Origin: Protopterus annectens
Lineage: Eukaryota > Chordata > Ceratodontiformes > Protopteridae
DNA: 64,000 bases
Reading direction: 5' to 3'
Assembly: GCF_019279795.1 (NCBI RefSeq)
Contig: NC_056732.1
Location: 1,079,515,430-1,079,579,429, forward strand
Shown: positions 20,700 to 32,841 of the stretch, in pieces
How the letters are laid out: every line of letters begins with the position of its first letter
How positions within the stretch are numbered: the stretch's first letter is position 1
The notes under the pieces: model-generated
What the model saw: only the letters and a program-made list of their open reading frames with translations
Databases searched by the model: none
What the model was told of the DNA's origin: nothing
Program-made: the position numbers and the translations under genes

Positions 20700-22200
20700 G
20701 CCAGAAAAAGCTGTGCATGAGATACTGACCAAAATATGAGGCAGAAATGTGGACAACCTGCAAATATTTGTACACATGAGAGGTCTGACACCACCATATT
20801 TGAATAGTTAAGAGCCTAGACATAGCAACAGTGAATGACTTACAGGGATGCCCCACAGACTCCATGTGAAATGTACAAACAGTAGGCAGAAAGGTGTAAC
20901 AACACATGCAATGGTAACTATGGAGTCCAGAAAGTATTCACCACTTGCATGGCAGAATAAGTGTAGTAATACATATGCTCATGCTAACCCACAGTCACAA
21001 CTGCAGCATACCAGACAATTTAATGGGTGTACCCCACTGATATGTACCATTCCATGAGGCAGATAACAGATGAACCTGAGAGTCTCTGGGGCCTGCTCAG
21101 CAGCATACTCAAATACCCTAATAGATGTCAAGGCCCACACCATGGCCAGACCACACTGCATGCTGTAACACCCTAGCAGATATAGCAAGCATTCCAAGGT
21201 GTGAATGTACATGGAAAATAGGAAAGCTACAGCAGCACACTACAGTCAGGACACCTAGCAGGCATACAAGTAGTGACTGTAAAGGGCAAATATTGAAGCC
21301 TTAGCAACAAAGTGCAAGCAAAAGTGAAAGGAAAGCACACACACACACACATTAACAGTAGTAGTAGTTGTAGGTGTCAGTGTACATACACAGTTAGTAC
21401 AGGAAACTGGAGAAATGAATGGAGGAATGTTAATCTACAACACAGCTGGAAATATGAGAGAGATACCAACCTTTACACTCACAGAACATTGTCCACAGCA
21501 TACCAGCATGGTCCCTGCCCTTAAAATCTGAAAGGGCTACGCCTATCTCACATACCTTTTTATAGCACTGTTCTGAAATCACAGTGAGAACTGCAATCAG
21601 TACACAATTGGCTGCATGCAATTAGCAAATGCTGGCTAACAATTGGTGCAGAGGCCATCACATGGGCATATGCAGATACCTACAAAAGTATGCTGTACTC
21701 CCAGTCCACACATGCAATACTTTCATTGCACCCTGAGGAGGACGTGAGAGACAGACAGACAGACAGAGAGAGAGAGAGACAGAGACAGAGAAAATTGAAA
21801 TTAAGCAGACCAGCAACAGCCACCTGAAAGCTGACAACTGGGAAGTGGAGCAGCAGGACAGAAAACCAGACGGCAACACAAGCAGCTGTAACAAACACAG
21901 GTAATGTAAAGTAATACTATAAAGGTCTACATACTGTGAACCCTCCATATGTGTCATTGGTCTGTATCCATATGTATATGTAGATGTGTAAAGGGCAGGG
22001 GACATACAGCAACTATCAGTGAAGGCTGTACATAAATTTGTATGTGAGAGCATCTATGTGCACATATCAATGTAGGTTGACTGTAGGTTGTAGTGCAATG
22101 TACAAAGTAGGTTTCACAGTTATGTATGTTTAGCAGTATGTTAGTGTGTGTATACAGTATGGTAGACAAACATGTTGATATACCTGTCTATCATAGGGAT
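20700..22200. other. No gene recognised; short simple repeats
   Basis: No coding motif was found in this part of the Harbinger interior. It contains a short CA run (about 21338-21351) and an AGAC/AG run (about 21750-21793). Confidence 0.45.
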
Positions 22201-22201
22201 A

Positions 22202-22229
22202 CGTATGTATGTCAAAATATGTATGTATG

Positions 22230-22276
<47 letters not shown>
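22202..22276. repeat. (ATGT)n-(TA)n microsatellite
   Basis: A gtat-type tetranucleotide run passing into about 20 TA units. Flanking sequence to 22400 is enriched in related tetranucleotides. Confidence 0.93.
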
Positions 22277-22278
<2 letters not shown>

Positions 22279-22525
22279 TTGATATGCATATATGTATACA
22301 TAGAGAGAGATGTAGGAATACATAGACAGATGTAGATAGATAGAATATGTACAAGCATATATATGTAATGCACACATACAGATATAGATATATGTAGATA
22401 CATATACATAGACAGACTGATCTGACTATCTTCAGGTATGACTGTATATGATGACCTCAACACACCCTGTCCCACCCCCTCTGTCACTCTCACCCCCTCT
22501 GTGCCCCCCCTCCACATCTATAGCA

Positions 22526-22550
22526 ATATATATATGTGTATATGTATACA

Positions 22551-22612
<62 letters not shown>

Positions 22613-22618
22613 TATATC

Positions 22619-22666
<48 letters not shown>

Positions 22667-22667
22667 T
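22526..22667. repeat. (TA)n microsatellite with terminal (GA)n
   Basis: An almost pure TA tract of about 120 bases, interrupted by single variants and ending in about 8 GA units. The Tyr/Ile-rich open frames over it are an artefact of the repeat. Confidence 0.95.
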
Positions 22668-22669
22668 GT

Positions 22670-23517
22670 ATATAAATTCTGAGTGAGGCACATGTGTACA
22701 GATGTATTGCAGCAGGTGCCTGGTGACAAAGGCATGGAGTGAACACCAGTGTCAAAACCGGAGTACCATACCCCATTTCAAATCACCTACACCAGTAACC
22801 ACCAGATATGTGATTGGCTGCCCACCACTGCATGTGTCAGGGTGAACAGGGTCATAAATGTGTACAATAGTGGCCCCAATGATATTCACAGTGGCACACT
22901 ATTCCTGGAATACCTGCACATGGTATGTGTCAGCAGACATGGTGTGTCAGCTATGGACATGTAGGTCGGTGTACCCCTCCACACCACATAATGGATGCCA
23001 TGGTATGGACCTCACATGACAGCTACAGATATGGAGAAGGACACAGTGACATGTACAGCACTGTGACAATGCACTCAAACACATTACCAATGCACAGTGA
23101 CTGACAACACCACAGAGTACACATATACTACCCACATAGAGGTTACCACTCCCGGATTTACATACGTAAGTCACACCCATGACAGATGTCTAACAACCAT
23201 AGTAACACCTCACACCATCCACAACCTAAATGACTGCTGTGTGTCGTCCATGCCACTGCAAAAGAGAGCACATGTGGAGGTAAACGTGCCTACCCACAGA
23301 TAAGACATACCCTGCAATAAACCACACAGTGTTAAGAAGCAAGACTCCCCATGAGTACATGTCACACATACCCCTGATGAATGTTAGTCAGATAGGTAAT
23401 ATGCCATATGAGTCACCCTGTGTAACTGTGTGACAGCAGCAGGTACCAACACACCACATGTGTCACAATGGTCAGGGTAGCAGAACAGTATGCTGCTGTA
23501 GTCCCAGGGGCAATAGC
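22670..23517. other. No gene recognised
   Basis: Interior of the Harbinger span, moderately rich in CA/TG words, with no coding or RNA motif that I can support. Confidence 0.4.
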
Positions 23518-23568
23518 ATATTGTATAGTATTGTATTGTAATGTAATGTATTGTGTTGTATTGTATTG
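23518..23568. repeat. (TATTG)n-like pentanucleotide repeat
   Basis: About ten imperfect units of tattg/taatg directly abutting the broken edge of a CR1 fragment (23573 onward). It expanded at or near the junction. Confidence 0.8.
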
Positions 23569-23572
23569 GTAT

Positions 23573-24425
23573 GTTGAGGTGCCTCCTTCGTGGAGTGGAA
23601 CCACTGCTGCTGTGCGCCAGTGTACAGGTACATATCCTGTAGTCAGGCTAGTGTTACATAGCACTTCTATATGTGTGTTTAGCTCCTGTCAGAGTTTATG
23701 TAGCATGCAACTGGGGATACCATCAGGTCCCAGTCATGCTGTGTATTCTGCTTTCCTGAGGGCGGCTCTCACCTGGACATCTGTGATGACAGGGAGGTTA
23801 CAGTCAGCTGGGATAACTATGTCTTATTTTGGGGGAGAGGGCGGGATGACACCTGCACTGAACCTGTCTGCCACAATGTTGTCAATATCTGTGGTGTCAG
23901 TGAAATATTTGTTGTTGTGTACTAACTATGGGCATAGAGGATGGATTCTGACCAGGTTGCTAACATAACTGAAGAAGGCCTTCTGGTTATCTGTAGTGTC
24001 CCTCTTGATTTCCCTCTCAAAGTTGCCCATGGATGTTTGTATGATGGAAAATAGATCCTTACTAGTGCTGCTCAGACATGCCCTCCCTTTATGGAATTAT
24101 GCTCTGTCTTGCAGTAGCTTCCATCTTCTGTAATACAATCTGTCTATGGCTGGGGTCCACCAGACAGGATGCTGTCCCTTTGTGGAGAGTGTCTTGGTCA
24201 TATATGGGATTGCATGATCCATGCATTCTCAGAGATGTCTGTAGAAAGCATTTGTGTAGGGGTCAGCATTATGGGTTGTATCTGCCACTGGCCTAGTGGG
24301 CTGAAAGGATACCATGTCACTGTTACAAAGTGTAAAGTTTGCATCTGCAATGTTATTCACTATAGTTGTTTGTGCTGGTGGTGGAGGTGGGATATGTATA
24401 TCCAGGGCAATTAGTGTGTGGTCAG
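23573..24425 (-). mobile_element. CR1 fragment 'B' (EN end to RT start)
   Basis: Minus-strand ORF2 fragment collinear with 36577-37400 of the near-full copy. It runs from the last part of the endonuclease (IHIP-type end at about 24400) through the EN-RT linker to the RT start 'TGYVPVHWRTAAVVPLHEGG' (about 23630-23575). Both flanks of the ORF2 are missing, so this is an internal fragment. Frame breaks are present. Confidence 0.75.
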
Positions 24426-24831
24426 CTCACAGTAGTTGATGATGTAGGCCATACAGTACCTAGATACAAACCCCCCAAGTGGTACAGCTTGTTTATTGTA
24501 CAATGGACTACATGCAGCCCAGCACCTGTTTACTGTAGCTTTGTTTGCATGCATGTTTGCTTGCAATTACCCTGGAATACTGATCCCACCTGCAATGCAT
24601 AGTTATAGAGCTTCTGTGGACTCCTAGTGCCATCTGCATAGCTTACTATATGTATGTCCATGTCTCATTTGATAGAATGTCACTGTTTGTCCTGTTCACA
24701 TGTACGTTGCCTGTGACACAGTGCATATGACTTACCTGGCATGTGTCCACGTGAGCAGTCATATATGCTACTGCTAACTAATCACATGCACTACACCTTC
24801 ACATATTCATCTTCTGTTGAACCACCTGCTT
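24426..24831. other. No gene recognised
   Basis: Spacer between two CR1 fragments of opposite orientation. No motif was found. Confidence 0.4.
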
Positions 24832-27800
24832 TGCTAGGGACGGCCTGCACCTGTCACCCCTGGGCTTTCAGATATTGGCAAAGGCTCTTGCTACCCCCAT
24901 AGTGCCTATGTTAGGCAAGGCTCAAATGACAAACCCACCTTCATAGGTATCACAAGGGATAAGAAACTAAGAGTAATGCTACCCAACCCCAGAAGTCTAA
25001 ACCTCAAGATGCATGCACCCGAAACTCTCCTTAGCATGGAGAACATCGATATCTGTGCAGTAACAGATGCCTGGTTCAGGGCTACTGAGAGCACACCAGC
25101 ACTACCAGGTTTAACCTCATACCATGCTTTTCAGCCCCAAAACTTGTAACGAACCACAAATGGAGGGGGAGTATTGATATTCATCAAAGATACCCACACC
25201 TCCAGGTTGGTGGCAAAGCACCAAGCATCAGAGACTATCCATGTGCAACTAACAATGGGTGAAACTGCCTTCCAGGTTATAGCCTGCTACAGACCACCCT
25301 CCCAAACCCAAGAACTGCACTCAGCCATCCTGTGAACAGTGGAAATATGAAGGTCTCTCCAAACACCATTATATTGGGCGACGTCAACTGCCCAAACATG
25401 GACTGGGAGCATGACTCTAGCTCCAACACCCTAGGCCAAAGATTCCTAGAATATATGAGCTCAAATGCTATGGAATAACTTGTTACCACTCCCACAAGAA
25501 GGGGAAACATACTGGACCTGATCATCACCAACATGGGGACTCTATGCTCCAGACCAGAAGTGTATCCCTCACTGGTAAGATCGGACCATAAACTAATCTC
25601 ACTGTATATTCACATCCCGACCCCACCCCCTGTCCAGAACACCACAGTGAACAACTTCTCTAAAGCAAATTCACAGTCCTCAAAACTGAGGTGGAAACCT
25701 TCAAAGCCCCCGGGCCTGTGGAAACTACAGACCAGACCGCAGATTCCTCTATAAACGCATTCTATGGACACCTTCAGGAATGCATGGATCATGTGATCCC
25801 GAATAAAACCAAGACCCAGTCCTCCAAAGGTAGACATCCTGTCTGGTGGACCCCAGCCATAAACAAACTACACAATAGAAGGAGGAAGCTACTAAATGAT
25901 ACAGCAAATTCACAAATAGGGAAGGCATCACTGATCAGTATTAGCAAATAACTACAGGCACTCATAAGATTGTCTAAGGCCAGCTTCAAGAGAAATTGCA
26001 CAGGACACTAAGGATAATCACAAGGCTTTCTTTAGCTATGTTAGGAACCTGGGTGGTAATTCCCAGATATGCTCAGAGGTAGTCCAAAATGTCAATAGAA
26101 ACACCAAACCAACAGACATTGCCAACATTCTAGCTGACAGGTTCAGTGCAAACTTCTCACCCCCCTCCACACTGAAAGGGCAAATATGTATCCCAGCAGA
26201 GTGCTGCCCCCCTGACATCTCAGATGCTCAGGTAAGAGCTGCCCTCTCCAAAGCAATACACACTGCATCAATGGGACGAGACAGTGTCCCGGGCTGTGTC
26301 CTACATGACCACCAAGACGTGCTACTACCAAACATAAACCTACTGTTCAATCCCAGCCTTACTACAGGATATGTGTCCAAAGTGTGGCGTACAGCAACAG
26401 TGGTCCCTCTACAGAAAGGTGGTGCCTCAACGGATCCTGGACACTATCACCTCATAAGCCACACTAGCTTGGTCTGCAAAGCTATGGAAAGGATCATCAT
26501 GGACAACATAAATATAGATATTGCGGACCTACAGACACTGGTTCATACCCAGTTTGGCTTTGTTAAGGGCAGATCCTGCCTCTCAAACCTGGTTGATTTC
26601 TTTGAAACAGTCACCAAGGCCATTGACGAGGGGAAGGTGGTTCACACAGCCTACCTGGACCTCGCAAAAGCCTTCAAAACAATACCCCACTCGGGCATTC
26701 TAGAGAAGCTCACCAGCTTAAATATAAGCCCCTATGTCACTAGATGGATTGCACACTGGCTCAAGGACAGAACCCACATGGTTAGAATTGCTGGAGCCAT
26801 GCCAGACTCCAAACCAGTTATGAGTTGTGTCCCACAAGGCTCAGTTCTGGGACCTCTCTTGTTTGGTATATATTTATCGGAGGTACAGGCCAACAGGGAA
26901 GGACTGTGGCTGACCAAATATGCAGATGACTGCAAACTGGCCGCCATAATCGACTCTCCAGCTGACATAAGCATCTTCCAAAGGGGCATCATAGAAATAG
27001 ACAACTTGTGCCAGAGCCATGGCCTCCAGCTGAATGCAAAAGTGTGTATAGTCATCCCCTTTGGCAAAAACAAAGTGCCCACAAAGTACCACATAGGTGG
27101 TACTCCATTATGTACAGAAGAAGTAATTAGGGACCTGGGGACCCAAGTTGATAGCAATCTTTCATTTGACAACCACGTGGCCAAAGTGGTTAGAAAGACA
27201 TTGTATATAGCCCACCCCATCATGAAGGGATTCACATCTACATCAGGGGAGGACATCGTGCCTCTTTACTCATCCCTCATCAGGCCCATAATTGAGTACA
27301 ATCCCCCTGTCGGGATGTACCTTACCAGACACCTGCAGCAACTGGAAAGACCCCAAAAGTACCTCACCAAGAGGATCAAAGGGCTCAAACAGATGCCATA
27401 TGCTGACCGGTTAAATAAACCCCAGCTCTACTCAGTGGCATACCGCCTGTTCAGAGGCAATCTGTGCCTAATGTATAACACCATGTCGAACCCGGAATTA
27501 ATGGGCATGCTGCACCTGAGAATATCCAAATCCCATTGGGATACACGCTTAAGAGACCTGAGCCTCAGCACTGAAATAAATAGGACATGCTGGAGGGACA
27601 GATTCATAACCCAGAGGCTCACTTCACTCTGGAATAAAATCCCAGTCCAGGTTAGGCAGAGTCCCTCATTGACTTTCTTCAAGAGGAATCTTGATGAGTG
27701 GATGGGACATTGTAGGCTTACCCCGGGTATCACTTCTGTGTCACTGTTAGACAGAGGCACAGTATACTAACCTCGGAAAAGGGCATGGCAAGATATATTT

Positions 27801-27901
27801 ACAATGGATGGTGACAGCCAAACACATTCTGGCTAGGTTCTTAAATGCCCTAGGGCAGATTGCCTAGTATGACGCTATGAACCTATGAACCTATGTACCT
27901 T
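24832..27901 (+). mobile_element. CR1 copy 'A', 5'-truncated in ORF1
   Basis: Plus-strand CR1 of about 3.1 kb. It starts in the esterase C-terminus (RDGLHLSPLGF, about 24838) and continues through an endonuclease with several frame breaks (boxes near 25050 and 25380) and RT (26271-27770). It ends in the family 3' tail with GGGCAGATTGCCTAGTATG and tandem ATGAACCT units at about 27880-27901. The 5' truncation and short tandem tail are typical of CR1 insertion. It lies inside the Harbinger span. Confidence 0.88.
26271..27770 (+). CDS. CR1 ORF2 reverse transcriptase (copy A)
   Basis: An open frame of 499 codons covering the RT and C-terminal region of ORF2. Recognisable blocks: 'VWRTATVVPLQKGGASTDPG' (RT 1-2), 'HTAYLDLAKAFKTIPHSG' (motif A region, about residue 125), SCVPQGSVLGPLLFGIYL (motif B, about 186), KYADDCKL (motif C catalytic YADD, about 216), and the CR1 end 'MLHLRISKSH' then INRTCWRDRFITQRL. 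The preceding EN frame is broken, so the ORF2 as a whole is dead although the RT frame reads through. Confidence 0.85.
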   Translation: MGRDSVPGCVLHDHQDVLLPNINLLFNPSLTTGYVSKVWRTATVVPLQKGGASTDPGHYHLISHTSLVCKAMERIIMDNINIDIADLQTLVHTQFGFVKGRSCLSNLVDFFETVTKAIDEGKVVHTAYLDLAKAFKTIPHSGILEKLTSLNISPYVTRWIAHWLKDRTHMVRIAGAMPDSKPVMSCVPQGSVLGPLLFGIYLSEVQANREGLWLTKYADDCKLAAIIDSPADISIFQRGIIEIDNLCQSHGLQLNAKVCIVIPFGKNKVPTKYHIGGTPLCTEEVIRDLGTQVDSNLSFDNHVAKVVRKTLYIAHPIMKGFTSTSGEDIVPLYSSLIRPIIEYNPPVGMYLTRHLQQLERPQKYLTKRIKGLKQMPYADRLNKPQLYSVAYRLFRGNLCLMYNTMSNPELMGMLHLRISKSHWDTRLRDLSLSTEINRTCWRDRFITQRLTSLWNKIPVQVRQSPSLTFFKRNLDEWMGHCRLTPGITSVSLLDRGTVY

Positions 27902-27989
27902 GTTCCCCATTGGCCCTATGTGCTGTTAATCACCATGGCAATCACAATACTATGGTAGCATGTTCAAAGGTCAGTTGTCAGTCACCTCT

Positions 27990-28565
27990 ATGCTACAGTT
28001 GTGGAATATGTGGGTCATGTGGCAATGTCACAGCTGCCACATGTACACAGTCAACCCTCTCCCCTACACATGGACGTACAACACATGTATGAGATGGAAC
28101 CACATAGCCAAACTGGGGACTAAGCTCTCTGAACCCAGTACTGGCATAACCTGTCAGGTGGCATGCAATACTACAGTGACTACAATACCAGTCTGATGTA
28201 GACCTACACTGACAGCAATACAAGCACGTGAACACACTGGGCCATTCGTGGAGCCTTAGAATAGCATCCTGCCTGAGCAGCACACACCTCTGCAGCTGGC
28301 ACACAGGCATACATTATGCCTGAACACATCACACATAACACATAGCACACCAATCCTGTGTGCCAGTCACAGCCTGTACAGCTAGACAACACACCTGCCA
28401 CAGTTGTGTTAGCTACCTTTATTGTCCGGTACAGTATGGTCATGCTTACCAGGCTGGACAAGGTGAAGGTCACAGTGATATGCCTGTGGGGCACTATGGT
28501 CCACCAAATAACACAAACATACAGGTCAGTCAGAGGCATGGACACATATGACTCATTGTCCATGC
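27990..28565 (+). mobile_element. CR1 copy 'K', ORF1 remnant
   Basis: Plus-strand remnant of ORF1. It has an N-terminal stretch resembling CERCNYIAKLEAELSQL in other copies (about 28080-28135) and then an esterase start around 28410-28565 that keeps LTRLDKVKVTVICL (28450-28490). The GDS nucleophile box is lost. The fragment stops where a tandem array begins. Identified by alignment with ORF1 of the copies at 37.8-39.0 and 49.7-50.7 kb. Confidence 0.6.
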
Positions 28566-30098
28566 CACATACCTTCTCCTGCTGTACTTGTAGGGTGCTG
28601 ACATCATCAGTGTTTAGAAAGGGGAATGTGCATCCTGTAGTCTGTTCTCCTAGTTGCCAAAATGGACATTTCTCTCACACACACTAACCCCCCCCCCCAG
28701 CCAAACACACACACACTTGCAAGATTCAAACCCCTACCTAACTAGGTTATGACACTTGAGACGGATGCATTAGCAGAGTGTGCTATTTGCGCTACTGGGA
28801 GGTTTATCTTCTCCTGCTGTACTTATAGGATGCTGACATCATCAGTGTTTAGAAAGAGGGATGTGCATCCTGTAGTCTGTTTCCCTAGTTGCCCAAAGAG
28901 ACATTTCCCTCACACACACTAACCCCCCTCAGCCAAACACACACACTTGCCATTTGCAGGATTCAAACCCCTACCTAACTATGTTATGACACTCGAGACA
29001 GACGCATTAGCGAAGCGCGCTATTTGCATTACTGGGAGGTTTCTCTTCTCCTGCTGTACTTATAGGGTGCTGACATCATCAGTGTTTAGAAAGGGGAATG
29101 TGCATCCTGTAGTCTGTTCCCCTAGTTGCCAAAAGGGACATTTCCCTCACACACACTAACCCCCCTCAGCCAATCACACACACTTGCCATTTGGAGGATT
29201 CAAACCCCTATCTAACTATGTTATGACACTCGAGACGGACGCATTAACAAAGTGCGCTATTTGCATTACTGGGAGGTTTCCCTTCTCCTGCTGTACTTAT
29301 AGGGTGCTGACATCATCAGTGTTTAGAAAGGGGAATGTGCATCCTGTAGTCTGTTCTCCTAGTTGCCAAAAGAGGCATTTCCCTCACACACAATTGCACA
29401 CACACTAACCCCCTCAGCCAAGCACACACATTTGCCATTTGCAGGATTCAAACCCCTATCTAACTATGTTATGACACTTGAAACGGACGCATTAGTAGAG
29501 CGCACTATTCGTATTACTAGGAGGTTTCCCTTCTCCTGCTGTACTTATAGGGTGCTGACATCATCAGTGTTTAGAAAGGGGAATGTGCATCCTGTAGTCT
29601 GTTCTCCTAGTTGCCAAAAGGGACATTTTCCGTCACACGCAATTGCACACACACTAACCCCCCTCAACCAAACAAACACACTTGCCATTTGCAGGATTCA
29701 AACCCCTATCTAACTATGTTATGACACTTGAGATGGACGCATTAGCGGAGCACGCTATTCGCATTACTGGGAGGTTTTCCTTCTCTTGCTGTACTTATAG
29801 GGTGCTGACATCATCAGTGTTTAGAAAGGGGAATGTACATCCTGTAGTGTGTTTTCCCAGTTGCCAAACGGGACATTTCTCTCCCACAGACTTGCACACA
29901 CACCAACCCCACTCACACACACCCACACACACTGAGCATTTGCAGGATTCAAACCCCTATCTAACTATGTTATGACACTTGAAACAGATGCATTAGCGGA
30001 GCATGCTACTCACATTACTGTGAGGTTTCTCTTCTCCTGCTGTACTTATAGGGTGCTGACATCATCGGTGTTTAGAAAGGGGAATGTGCATCCTGTGG
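28566..30098 (-). repeat. Tandem array of tRNA-like units, about 6.3 copies
   Basis: Units start with ttctcctgctgtacttatag at 28573, 28809, 29046, 29283, 29531, 29781 and 30032, giving periods of 236-251 bases. On the minus strand each unit carries an A-box-like ATAGCGCGCTCTGCTAATG and a B-box-like GGGGTTTGAATCCTGC at tRNA-like spacing, plus a CA-rich linker whose length varies and explains the changing period. The units look like a tRNA-derived SINE amplified head to tail. The array lies between the ORF1 remnant and 3' tail of a CR1. Confidence 0.8.
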
Positions 30099-30172
30099 GG
30101 AGGCAGACGCCAAGCACACTCTGGCTAAGCTGTCATTCCCTAGGGCAAACAGCCTAGTGTTGACCTCTACAC
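30099..30172 (+). mobile_element. CR1 3' tail (probably of copy K)
   Basis: Matches the 3' untranslated end of the plus-strand CR1 copy A (27815-27880): cacactctggctaagctgtc, then ccctagggcaaacagcctag. The ATGAACCT units are lost. It has the same orientation as the ORF1 remnant at 27990, so the two may be ends of one CR1 whose middle was lost or replaced by the array. Confidence 0.5.
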
Positions 30173-31074
30173 CCATATGTTTAACTGTCAAATGCACATT
30201 ATTTGTTGCTGATAGACTGTTTGCACGTCTTTATTGCCATAGCATTCCCTGTTTGTATGAACAACTTGTGTATCTGTGGAAGATGTTTGCATATGGGAGG
30301 GATCCACTATATCACGTATGTCTCTGTAGTCATTTAACTGTGTGCACTGGGCAGATTGCTGTAATGTGGTTGGTTCCTGGAATAACACGTAAAAATACCA
30401 GATATGTGTGGCCAACTGCTAAACTGAGATTTGGCCTAAGTGTGTGAGCATGCCCAGTTCAGCTTTCCCATGGCATGTTGTCTGACATATGTCTCATTTA
30501 TCAAAGTGTGTGAGCATGCCCAGTGTGAGCATTCCATATGTTGAACTCTGCAGCCCACCACATTTGTGGATGAGTGTGAACTTCAGCAAATATCTCCCGT
30601 TTATGGTTGTGTGTTGTGTGTCATGTTGTGTAGTTACTGTACAACTGCTTTGTGTGTGAACACAACAGGATTATACTGTGCCTGCAGGGTTTGCATGGGA
30701 TACTTTGCATACAGTTGTCAACATCCTTTCACACTGACCTAACACTGTAGTACTGTATAGTGTACTGGTTCATTACTTTGACTGTGGTGGACAGTATCCT
30801 GGGCTTTAGTCCTATCACTGCTTTACATTTCCATAGTGAGCACAACAGCCTGGTTAGGGGCCAGTTGTGCACATCTGACCATGTTGCATTATGTTCAGAT
30901 ATGAACTACTTAAACCAGGCTTGTCCAACATTGGTAGTGTATTCCACAACATAGGTGTACATTTGCAAACACTAGCGATGTGCCCTAGTCCATTTCTAAT
31001 GCTAGTCGGAGAGTGTGTTTGTCCTTCGACACACATTGTAAGTGGAGTTTGCCATGACATATGTCATGGTTAGT
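30173..31074. other. No gene recognised
   Basis: TG-rich spacer. The word gtgtgagcatgcccagt occurs twice (about 30441 and 30508) as a short direct repeat. Otherwise nothing is supported. Confidence 0.4.
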
Positions 31075-32841
31075 ATACTGTGCCTCTGTCTACCTGTGAC
31101 ATGACAGTGATACCCAGGATAAAGCTACCATCTCCCATCCACTCATCAAGATTCCTCTTGAGGAAAATCGATAAGTGACTCTATGGGTAGCCTGTACTGG
31201 GAGTTTACTCATGGATGGGGGTGGCTTCTGTGTTATGGATCATGCAGTACAGCTTGTCCTATGTAAGTCAGTGCTGGGGATCAGGTCTCTCATGTGCATA
31301 GCTCACTGCCATTCAGATTGTACAAGGTGCAGCATGTTTGTTGATACCAGCTTGGACATGGCTTTATACATCAGGCACAGCTTGCCTCTGGGTGGGCAGT
31401 ATGGCAGTGTGTGTAGCTGCAGTTTGTTTAATCAGGCAACACATGGCATCTGTGCAAGCTCTTTGATACTCCTGGTGAGGTACTGTTGGGGACTTTACGG
31501 TTGATGGAGGTGTCTGCTGAGGTACATCCCACAGGGGCTATTGTAGTCAATTGTAACGCTGATGAAGGATGACTGCAGAGCCACAATGACCTCCCCTTAT
31601 CTAGATCTGACAACCTTCATGATTAGGTGGGTATATGGTATGTTTCTGTAAACACTACAGCATGTTTGTCCAATGCAGGATATCTATCACCTTGTGTCCC
31701 CAGGTCTCTCATTACATGTTAAGCACATAATGGGTTAACACCTATGTGGTAATTGGTGGGCACTTACTGTATATCCACGGGGGTTGACTATACACTTTTC
31801 TGCAATTAGCTTGTTGACATGGCTATGGCACCAGTTGTCTGCTTCTATGTGGCCCTTTTGTGGGATGCTTGTGTCAGCTGGTGGATCATATATAGTGAGC
31901 AGTTTGTAGTCCTCTGCAAACATGTTCAGACACAGTCCTTCCATGTTGGCCTGTACCTATGGGACATATATACCAGACGAGGGAGATCCCAGGACCAAGC
32001 CTTGTGGGGTGCCAGTTATATCTGGTTTGTAGTCTGACATGGCTGCAGCATGTCTGACCATGTCTGTTCTGTCCTTGGTCTGGTTTGCAACCCCTCTACT
32101 GACATAGGGGTTTATATTTAAGCTGGTGAGCTTATCTATAATGAACACGTAGGGTATTGTATAGAAGCCTTTGCAAGGTCCAGCTACACTGTGTGGACCA
32201 CATTGCCCTCATCAATGACCTTAATGACTGTTTCAATTGAGACAAACATGTTTAGGGGCAGGATCTGCACTTAAGAAGGCCACACTGGGTAGGGTCCGGT
32301 GTCAGTAGGTCCCCAATATCTTTATGTCTGTGGTACATGCTGATCCTTTCCATAGCTGTGCAGACCGAGCTTCTCAGGATTCTGGGGTGGTAGTTTTCAG
32401 TATCCATTCAGGCATCACCTTTGTTGAGAAGGACCACTGTTGTTGTACACTGCTCTTTGGGTACATATCCTGTGGTAAGGCTGACATTTATCAGTAGTGT
32501 GATTTGGCATTCCATTCGTCTTGGAGTCCATGTTGGACTCAGCCCAGGACACCATCTCATACCATTGCTGCTGTGTGTTTTGCTTTGTAGATGCTGGCTG
32601 TTACCTCAGCATCTGCAATGTCAGGGGGCCAGCAGTCTGCTGGGATAGATATTTTGCATTCGGGGGGGGGTTTGCACTGCACCTGTCAGGATGTATGTTG
32701 GCAATATGTGTGTGTGTTTGGTATGTTGTTTGTGATATTTGTGTGATTCAGAGCGTATCTGTGAATTCCCAACACGGTTCCTACCATCAGTTGTGAAAGC
32801 CTTGGGATTATCCTTAGTGTCCTGTACAATTTGTATCTTCA
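31075..32841 (-). mobile_element. CR1 copy 'C1', 3' half of an old element
   Basis: Minus-strand CR1 3' half. It covers the ORF2 C-terminus (atctcccatccactcatcaa, about 31130) back through RT (motifs around 31900-32500) to the EN-RT linker at about 32820. It is heavily frame-broken. Alignment to copy D shows that it resumes at 39148 (fragment E), so two younger CR1s separate the halves of one element. Confidence 0.75.

Noticed and set aside
22126-22735. Open frames rich in Tyr, Ile and His
   Set aside because: They are translations of TA and ATGT microsatellites.
26732-27256. Long minus-strand ORF over CR1 copy A
   Set aside because: Antisense shadow of the RT frame; no motif. The same applies to the minus-strand frames over copy I and the plus-strand frames over copies D and G.
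28566-30098. Possible CRISPR-like array (regular direct repeats)
   Set aside because: Units are about 240 bases and similar along their whole length, with no short repeat/unique spacer pattern. The context is vertebrate retroelements and there are no cas genes.
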